From contig CADEGS010000019.1 in assembly GCA_902826945.1 (NCBI GenBank), positions 1 through 35,316 of the forward strand: 35,316 nt of DNA. The letters run 5' to 3'. The stretch is from an uncultured bacterium. GTDB lineage: Bacteria > Planctomycetota > UBA1135 > GCA-002686595. Of this stretch, positions 30,697-35,316 are shown piece after piece (the stretch's first letter is position 1; each line of letters begins with the position of its first letter). A model generated the notes under the pieces. The model did not search any database. It was not told the DNA's origin and worked only from the letters and a program-made list of their open reading frames with translations. Made by a program: the position numbers and the translations under genes.

Positions 30697-31821
30697 ATGG
30701 ATCCCGCTCTCGCCGAGCAAGCGCCTCCGGACGAAGCCTTCCACCGCCCCGTGTCGGGATGGCTCGGGCCGTCGCTGATCCTCGCGATCCTGCCCGGCGC
30801 CTTCTTGATCGGGCTCTTCGCCGACGGCACGACCGAGCCGCGCTGGGCCGTGCGGCTGGGCGCCGCCGTGTGCGCGGCTCTGGTGGTCGCGGCGCTGCTC
30901 GCGGCGCTCCCGCGGCGTCGGCCGGTGTTCCGCGTCGGGCCGCGCGGGTTCGAGGCCGCGGACCTGCTCGCGCGCGCGATCCCGTGGGAGCGGATCGGCG
31001 CGGCCCGAGCGACGCGCCACGACGCCGCGGGCGCGAGCCTGCCCGCGCGCTGGGTCCTGGACCTCGAGGTCGCGGGCGCGCGCGAGTTCCTGCGCCGGCC
31101 GCGCGCAGCGTCCGCCCACGCGGCCTGGATTCGCGTCCCGCTCTCCACGGCGCGCGTTCAGGGCGGCGGCGCAGCGCACGGCGAGGACGTGCTGCGCTCG
31201 ATCGAGCGCTTTCGGCGCATCGAGCGCGCGACGATCGGCGAGCGCGCACGAGCGGAGTGGACGTCGCGGCCCGCGTTCCCGGAGCGAGAACGCGGAGCCG
31301 TCGAGTTCCGCGCACGCCCGAGGGCGGTCTGGACCGTGCGTCTCGTGGCGGCGCTCCTCCTCGCCCTGTCGCTGTCGCTCGCGTTCGGCTCCTCCGCGAC
31401 CATCGCCGGCTTCGAGGAGCCGCGCTGGCTGCGTCCGCTGCTCGCGCTCGTGCCCGCCGCGGGCGCCATCGCCTTGATCTGGTCCCTGCGCCTGTGGACG
31501 CGGCGCATCGAGGCGCGCATCGGTCCGGGCGGCCTGTTCCTGCAGGACCGCACGCGAGGCTCGATCCCCTGGCAGGCGATCGAGCACGTCGAGTTCGTGT
31601 TCGACCCGACGGTGATCGGCCGGGGTGGCGCCGTCGTCGGCTGGACGATGCGCATCGCCCTCCGCGAGCAAGGCCCTTGGCTGCGACCGAGCTCCCGCCG
31701 GCAGCTCGCCAAGGACGGCGCCGTGATCGCCGCCATCGGCGACCTGGCGTCCGGGCCCGAGCGGCTGGTCGCAGCGCTCCAGCCCTACGTCCCTGTCAGC
31801 GTGCGTCCCCCGGCGACATGA
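30697..31821 (+). CDS. Membrane protein with two TM-pair/PH-like repeats
   Basis: 374 residues. It looks like an internal duplication. The first half has two hydrophobic helices (~23-42 and ~52-70) then a PH-like segment (FRVGPRGFEAADLLARAIPWERIGAA). The second half has two helices (~212-232 and ~244-264) then ARIGPGGLFLQDRTRGSIPWQAIEHVEF. Both share 'R.GP.G....D...R.IPW..I', the core pattern of STM3941/bacterial-PH-like domains. The substrate or partner is unknown; the fold usually sits at the membrane face. It may have its own promoter. The gene's 3' end overlaps an antisense transposase remnant by 37 bases. Confidence 0.7.
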   Translation: MDPALAEQAPPDEAFHRPVSGWLGPSLILAILPGAFLIGLFADGTTEPRWAVRLGAAVCAALVVAALLAALPRRRPVFRVGPRGFEAADLLARAIPWERIGAARATRHDAAGASLPARWVLDLEVAGAREFLRRPRAASAHAAWIRVPLSTARVQGGGAAHGEDVLRSIERFRRIERATIGERARAEWTSRPAFPERERGAVEFRARPRAVWTVRLVAALLLALSLSLAFGSSATIAGFEEPRWLRPLLALVPAAGAIALIWSLRLWTRRIEARIGPGGLFLQDRTRGSIPWQAIEHVEFVFDPTVIGRGGAVVGWTMRIALREQGPWLRPSSRRQLAKDGAVIAAIGDLASGPERLVAALQPYVPVSVRPPAT

Positions 31822-31952
31822 GGCGTCAGGAGCCCCGACCGGCCGAGGTGCTCGAGGATCGCCCGGACGATCGCGTCGTCGGCGAGGTGCGCGGTGAGCT
31901 TGCGCTTCTCACCGCACCAGGGGCGGGTCAGGACATCGATCCGAGCCAGGCC
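31785..31952 (-). pseudogene. Transposase C-terminal remnant (IS91-like)
   Basis: About 50 codons on the minus strand read LARIDVLTRPWCGEKRKLTA then HLADDAIVRAILEHLG and a short tail. This matches the tail of IS91/IS801-type transposases as I know it: 'DVL.C..CGG...LIA...D..VV.RILEHLGLP'. The first zinc-ribbon Cys is Arg here, there is no catalytic domain and no start codon, so it is a dead fragment. It extends into the 3' end of the TM/PH-like gene only because no stop intervenes. Family call from memory of the motif. Confidence 0.6.
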
Positions 31953-31993
31953 GGTTGCCGAGCGAGGTGCCGGCGCTCGTGTCGCTCGCGAGC
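31942..31993 (+). repeat. Right copy of the ~50-bp direct repeat (subtilase gene scrap)
   Basis: It can be read as LPSEVPALVSLASPTA, against EPSEVPGLVSLAIGAG in the subtilase. It has no start, and a two-base insertion shifts the frame relative to the original. It is probably the scrap of a deleted paralogue or a product of duplication, lying between the transposase remnant and the end of the beta-helix gene. Confidence 0.65.
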
Positions 31994-32011
31994 CCGACCG
32001 CGATCGAGGCG

Positions 32012-33292
32012 TCAGGGCACCACGACCAGTACCGACGGGCTGGCGAGAAAGGCGTCCGCGGTAGCGTTGAAGAAGAGGCCCTGCGCGTAGAGGCGCTCGA
32101 AGCCCGCCAGGGCGGCGAGCGCCGGCACCGGGACGCTCTTCACGAGCGCACCCGCACCGTCCGCCACGCCCTCGAAGACGAGCGTGACCGGCAGCCCTCC
32201 CACCTGCGTGCCGAAGTAGAGCGGCACGTAGCTCGGCGCGAGCTCCTCGGCGAAGGCGCTCCACACGAAGTCGCCCGGCTGGCCAGCGGCGCTGAGCTGG
32301 TAGCTGGTCCCCGCGCGCACGGGCGTCTCGAGCTCGTAGCGGAACACGGGCAGCGGCTCGACGTGGACCGTTCCGACGATCGCCGCACCCGCCGGTCCGG
32401 AGTGGGGGCAGCTCGCCGTCCCGCTCCCTCCGGGACCTCCTTGCGCGGTGCAATCGAGGAGGACGGGCGCGAACGAGGCGTTGCTGGCGCGGAGCCCTGC
32501 GCCTCCGGAGCCACCGACCGTGCAGAAGGGGCCGACGCCGCTGGCCTCGGAGCCTCGGCCGCCCGAGAAGGAGCATCCCGAGGCGTGCAGCGTCGAGGCG
32601 GCCAGGCGCAGCCCGTCGCCGCCGGCGCGGGGGCTGCCGCCTGTGAAGCCCGGGCTCAGGACGTTGGTTCCCTGGAAGCCGCTCTCGAAGGCGTGCACGG
32701 CGCTGCCCGAGGCGAAGAGGGCCGCCGCCACCAGCCCCGGGTGCAAGGGGAGCACGCTGCCGATCGAGCCGTTGACCTGGCTGCGCACCAGGACCACCGC
32801 CGCGCAGTCCGTCGCGAGCAGCGCGGGCTCGACCAGTCCGTTGAAGACCGAGAGCTGGCGGTGGATCGTGCTGTCCTCGATCCACACCGTGCCCGCGTTG
32901 TCCTCAAGGCGCAGGGCCGAGCCGTTCACGGCCACGGCCACCTCGCTGTACTTGAGCTCGAGCGAGCGCAGGCAGGCGACTTCGTCCGTGGCGAGCTGCT
33001 TCACGATCGTGTTGCCGTTGACCCTGGGCACTCCGCCGTCGCCCACGATCGTCAGGCCCTTGCCGCACAGCTCGAAGGAGGAGTAGTCGCCCGGCGCCAC
33101 GAGCAGCACGTCGCCCGAGCGCGCGGCCTTCACCGCGGGCGGCAGATCGGAGAAGCTCGCGCCTCCGGCGGCGTTCACCGTCCAGGTCCGGCGAGGCAAG
33201 GGCGAGCGGTCCTCGTACAGGCCCTGGGCGGCGAGCGTCGTGCCGAGAGAGGCGAGCAAGAGGACGTTCGCGAGGCTTCGGAGGTGCTCCAT
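32012..33292 (-). CDS. Secreted right-handed beta-helix protein
   Basis: 426 residues from ATG (GGAG eight bases upstream). A signal peptide covers 1-22 (MEHLRSLANVLLLASLGTTLAAQ). The body resembles pectate-lyase-like/DUF1565 beta-helix proteins: WTVNAAGGASFSDLPPAV, SGDVLLVAPGDYSSFELCGKGL, TIVGDGG, and Gly/Ser-rich coils such as GSEASGVGPFCTVGGSGG. No catalytic residues of pectate lyases can be identified. The last ~90 residues (RAGTSYQLSAAGQPGDFVW to FERLYAQGLFFNA) resemble the C-terminal domain of the subtilase at 28260. It is probably a surface or extracellular protein. Nearest neighbours are a transposase scar downstream and the tRNA upstream. Confidence 0.78.
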   Translation of the reverse strand: MEHLRSLANVLLLASLGTTLAAQGLYEDRSPLPRRTWTVNAAGGASFSDLPPAVKAARSGDVLLVAPGDYSSFELCGKGLTIVGDGGVPRVNGNTIVKQLATDEVACLRSLELKYSEVAVAVNGSALRLEDNAGTVWIEDSTIHRQLSVFNGLVEPALLATDCAAVVLVRSQVNGSIGSVLPLHPGLVAAALFASGSAVHAFESGFQGTNVLSPGFTGGSPRAGGDGLRLAASTLHASGCSFSGGRGSEASGVGPFCTVGGSGGAGLRASNASFAPVLLDCTAQGGPGGSGTASCPHSGPAGAAIVGTVHVEPLPVFRYELETPVRAGTSYQLSAAGQPGDFVWSAFAEELAPSYVPLYFGTQVGGLPVTLVFEGVADGAGALVKSVPVPALAALAGFERLYAQGLFFNATADAFLASPSVLVVVP

Positions 33293-33661
33293 CGTCGGGT
33301 CTCCGGGGGCTTCGGGGCTGGGCGAGGGAGGCTCGTCCGCTCCAAGAAAGGGGTGCGGGGGGACGGTTCCTGGACGTCGCTCGCGACGGGATCGGTTCAA
33401 CGCCACCGGGCTCCAGGCCGCGGCGCTGGTGCGCCATCGCCGGCGTGAGGCGGTCGGGGGAGGAGGAGCGAGCCAAGGGTCCCTGCGCTCGTGTCGAGGC
33501 CGGGCCTGCCGGCCGAGGAAATCGGGCGCCGCAGCTCGCGTCTCGGACGCCCTCGCCGCTTCTCAAGCCCAGGGGCGCACTTGCGACGCTCCCCGCCGGA
33601 GCCTCTCGCGCCCGTCCACCCGAGCGCCAGCGCCCCTTCCTCACGGCAAGACGGGGAGACG
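33293..33661. other. Gap without a recognisable gene
   Basis: 369 bases between the beta-helix gene and tRNA-Arg. All open frames here are uninterrupted only because of high GC and have no family features. I see no clear promoter for the beta-helix gene; TTGAAC and TTGGAG on the minus strand lack a matching -10. Confidence 0.5.
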
Positions 33662-33738
<77 letters not shown>

Positions 33739-33749
33739 GCGGGGGAGGG

Positions 33750-33778
33750 ATTGTGGGGGGGAGGCCCCGGGAAGCCAA
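33750..33778 (-). promoter_or_regulatory. Candidate promoter of tRNA-Arg
   Basis: Minus strand: TTGGCT (33778-33773), 17-base spacer, CACAAT (33755-33750). The start would be within about 5-8 bases of the mature tRNA 5' end. The spacer also contains a C/G run (CCCGGGG). Confidence 0.5.
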
Positions 33779-33882
33779 GGGGCGGAGGGCCGGGCGCACC
33801 CGACCCTGGGCGGGTCCCCCCCGGCGGGAGCCCCGTCCCGGGGAATGCGAACGAGAGGAAAGCCCGGCCGGGACGCGGCACC

Positions 33883-33912
33883 TTGACGATTCCGCCGGAC
33901 CTGACGTAGCTT
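33883..33912 (+). promoter_or_regulatory. Candidate promoter of the TSP3 protein gene
   Basis: TTGACG (33883-33888), 18-base spacer, TAGCTT (33907-33912), giving a leader of about 58 bases. The -35 matches the sigma70 consensus in five of six positions. Confidence 0.55.
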
Positions 33913-33976
33913 GGGGCTCGACTGTCGCGGCCGGGCGCCAGCCTCGGTCCCGGCATGGCTCCGCCGAGGTTCGATC

Positions 33977-34921
33977 ATGATGGTCCCCCGCTCTCGAACG
34001 GATACGTCGCGAAGATCGCCGCGCACCGCAGCCCTGCGCTGGGGGGCGCTGGGAATCGCCCTGGCCGGGAGCGCCCTCGCCTGGGGCGCGCTGTCCGCCG
34101 CATGGCCGCGTGCGCTGCATGCCTCGGGCACCACCTGCCCCGACACCGACGGCGACGGCCTCAACGACACGCAGGAGTCGATCCTCGGCACCGACGCGGA
34201 CAAGGCCGACACCGACGAGGACGGCTTCCCCGACCTCGAGGAAGTCGCGCGCTCGAGCAACCCGATCGACTTCGTGTCCACCCCGGACCTGCGCGAGATC
34301 TCGATCGGGATGACGGCTCGCGTCGAGGAGGGCGTGATCACCATCGTCGCCCCGGTCTTCGCGCGCGCGGGATCCTTCGGAGAGATCGGCCTGGAGCTCG
34401 GCTTCATCTTCCCCGACGGGACGCGCTACGAGCTCCTGCCCGAGCTGTACCTGCCGGTGATCAAGGGCGGCGTGTTCATGCCGGCGAGCGAGGACTACTC
34501 GGTCGTCCTGCTCGAGATGCCCGTGCCGCAGCGGCTGCTCTCCAGCCTGGGCAGCCTGGCGGTCTACGGCATCGTCAAGGACGCCGACGGGCGCGACAAC
34601 GTCAGCGCCTCGACGATCAACCTGGTCGACTTCGGGGGCGTCCCCGTCATCGCCCAGAACGCCCCGCCCGGCGTGGGCGGCGGCGGTGGGGTGGTGTACG
34701 GGCCGCTGGTCCCGGCCTCCGACATCCCGCCGAGCTGGTCCTCCGGCGAGCTCTGCTGGCACCAGGCGTCGCCCGTGGGGATGATCGGCAGCTCGACCGC
34801 CTACGAGGTCACGAAGGGCCTGTGCGTGCCCTCCGACACGTTCTGCGGCTCGTCCGAGTGCACGTCGCGCGTCGGCTCGAGCGTCCTCCTGGTCGATCCC
34901 GGCGCGCTGCTGGGAGGCTAG
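33977..34921 (+). CDS. Secreted protein with thrombospondin type 3 repeats
   Basis: 314 residues from the first of two ATGs; GAGG seven bases upstream. After an Arg-rich start, a hydrophobic segment (~22-45, GALGIALAGSALAWGALSAA) is a signal peptide or anchor. Two calcium-binding TSP3 repeats follow (CPDTDGDGLNDTQESILGTD and KADTDEDGFPDLEEVARSSN, about 54-93). The remaining 220 residues are beta-rich with no known motif and a Gly-rich hinge (PGVGGGGGVVYGP). The tail holds four Cys (ELCWHQ, GLCVPSDTFCGSSEC) that may form disulfides. TSP3 repeats usually serve as calcium-stabilised spacers or sorting regions. Function unknown. Confidence 0.8.
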   Translation: MMVPRSRTDTSRRSPRTAALRWGALGIALAGSALAWGALSAAWPRALHASGTTCPDTDGDGLNDTQESILGTDADKADTDEDGFPDLEEVARSSNPIDFVSTPDLREISIGMTARVEEGVITIVAPVFARAGSFGEIGLELGFIFPDGTRYELLPELYLPVIKGGVFMPASEDYSVVLLEMPVPQRLLSSLGSLAVYGIVKDADGRDNVSASTINLVDFGGVPVIAQNAPPGVGGGGGVVYGPLVPASDIPPSWSSGELCWHQASPVGMIGSSTAYEVTKGLCVPSDTFCGSSECTSRVGSSVLLVDPGALLGG

Positions 34922-34930
34922 GCGCCCGAG

Positions 34931-34980
34931 CCCTCAGCGTCCGGACCGCTCCGGGTAGGCCCTTCGGGGGCGCTGGAGGG
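34931..34980 (+). terminator. Structured region after the TSP3 gene
   Basis: CCCTCAGCG (34931-34939) pairs with CGCTGGAGGG (34971-34980) with a one-base bulge, enclosing a second hairpin CCC-TTCG-GGG (34960-34969) with a stable UUCG tetraloop. It may be a terminator or the leader of the sigma factor mRNA. A TATCAA hexamer follows at 34992 as a weak -10 candidate. Confidence 0.45.
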
Positions 34981-35065
34981 GTCCGTTTCGCTATCAAAGG
35001 TGCGCGGCGGAGGGAACCGCCCGTTCCCGGGGGTCGTCCAAGGGACCTGCCGAGGGCCTCGGAGC

Positions 35066-35316
35066 ATGAACGTCGACCCCGATACGGAGCTGGTGCTCGC
35101 TTGCCAGAGGAACGCCCCCAGCGGGCTCTCGGGCCCGTTCCGTGACCTGTACGAGCGGTTCAAGGACCGGGTCTACAACGTCTGCTACCGGATCACGGGC
35201 AACCCGAGCGACGCCCTCGACGCCAGCCAGGAGACCTTCGGAATCGTCTTCCGGCGCATCGGCGAGTTCCGCTTCCAGTCGCGCTTCTCGAGCTGGGTCT
35301 ACCGCATCGCGGTCAA
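35066..35316 (+). CDS. ECF-type RNA polymerase sigma factor (5' part, cut by window end)
   Basis: At least 83 residues from ATG; GAGGG lies about 9 bases upstream. The sequence DPDTELVLACQRN, FRDLYERFKDRVYNVCYRIT, GNPSDALDASQETFGIVFRR and FQSRFSSWVYRIAV is region 2 of a group 4 sigma-70 factor: region 2.1-2.2 for core binding and the region 2.4 stretch ending SSWVYRIA for -10 recognition. Region 4 and any anti-sigma gene lie beyond the window. The likely target genes cannot be read here. The TSP3 gene upstream is in the same direction but separated by a structured gap. Confidence 0.93.
   Translation, partial: MNVDPDTELVLACQRNAPSGLSGPFRDLYERFKDRVYNVCYRITGNPSDALDASQETFGIVFRRIGEFRFQSRFSSWVYRIAV

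Overview
This is a very GC-rich window (roughly three quarters G+C by eye) from a Gram-negative bacterium. It carries LPS/KDO genes (kdsC, kdsD, an LptD-type outer-membrane assembly protein, a GT9 heptosyltransferase-like enzyme), a Tat component and several secreted proteins. The mix of housekeeping genes, secreted proteins ending in a common beta-rich C-terminal domain (a subtilase and a beta-helix protein), a thrombospondin-type-3 protein and many GTG starts fits a deep-branching, high-GC planctomycete. A myxobacterium-like lineage cannot be excluded, and no marker here fixes the taxon.

Layout. 1-173 is a long imperfect inverted repeat. 277-915 (+) is a stand-alone MshEN-type protein that converges on a minus-strand envelope operon read from 7970 down to 912: kdsD, kdsC, a 1685-residue LptC/LptA/LptD-like protein, and tatA. 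The first three genes are joined by 4-base overlaps. Divergent from it, 8134-13836 (+) holds a site-2 protease, scpA, thioredoxin, fmt, rsmB, a TIM-barrel protein and a small Cys-rich protein. A LeuA-family enzyme (13853-15076, -) is divergent from a plus run at 15178-22236: aspartokinase, a short leader ORF, a signal peptidase I with a large insert, tRNA 2-selenouridine synthase (mnmH), msrP, a small membrane protein and an exported protein. A tight minus operon (25736-22247) encodes GT9, a B12-type radical SAM enzyme and an alpha/beta hydrolase, and is divergent from purF (25891-27381). The last 8 kb is accessory-like: a zinc-ribbon membrane protein (-), a secreted subtilase (+), a duplicated TM/PH-like protein (+), a transposase remnant and a 50-bp duplicated scrap of the subtilase gene, a secreted beta-helix protein (-), tRNA-Arg(CCG) (-), a TSP3 secreted protein (+), and the start of an ECF sigma factor cut by the window end.

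How the genes fit together. The KDO enzymes and the Lpt-like protein form one LPS synthesis and transport unit. TatA could export the Tat-signal protein MsrP encoded 18 kb away. Signal peptidase I and the M50 protease act on membrane-inserted proteins. Fmt, RsmB, MnmH and tRNA-Arg belong to translation. The most unusual items are the possible one-chain Lpt bridge, the signal peptidase with an inserted beta-sandwich-like region, the leader ORF coupled to it, and the shared C6G5 palindrome in the spacers of the kdsD and purF promoters.
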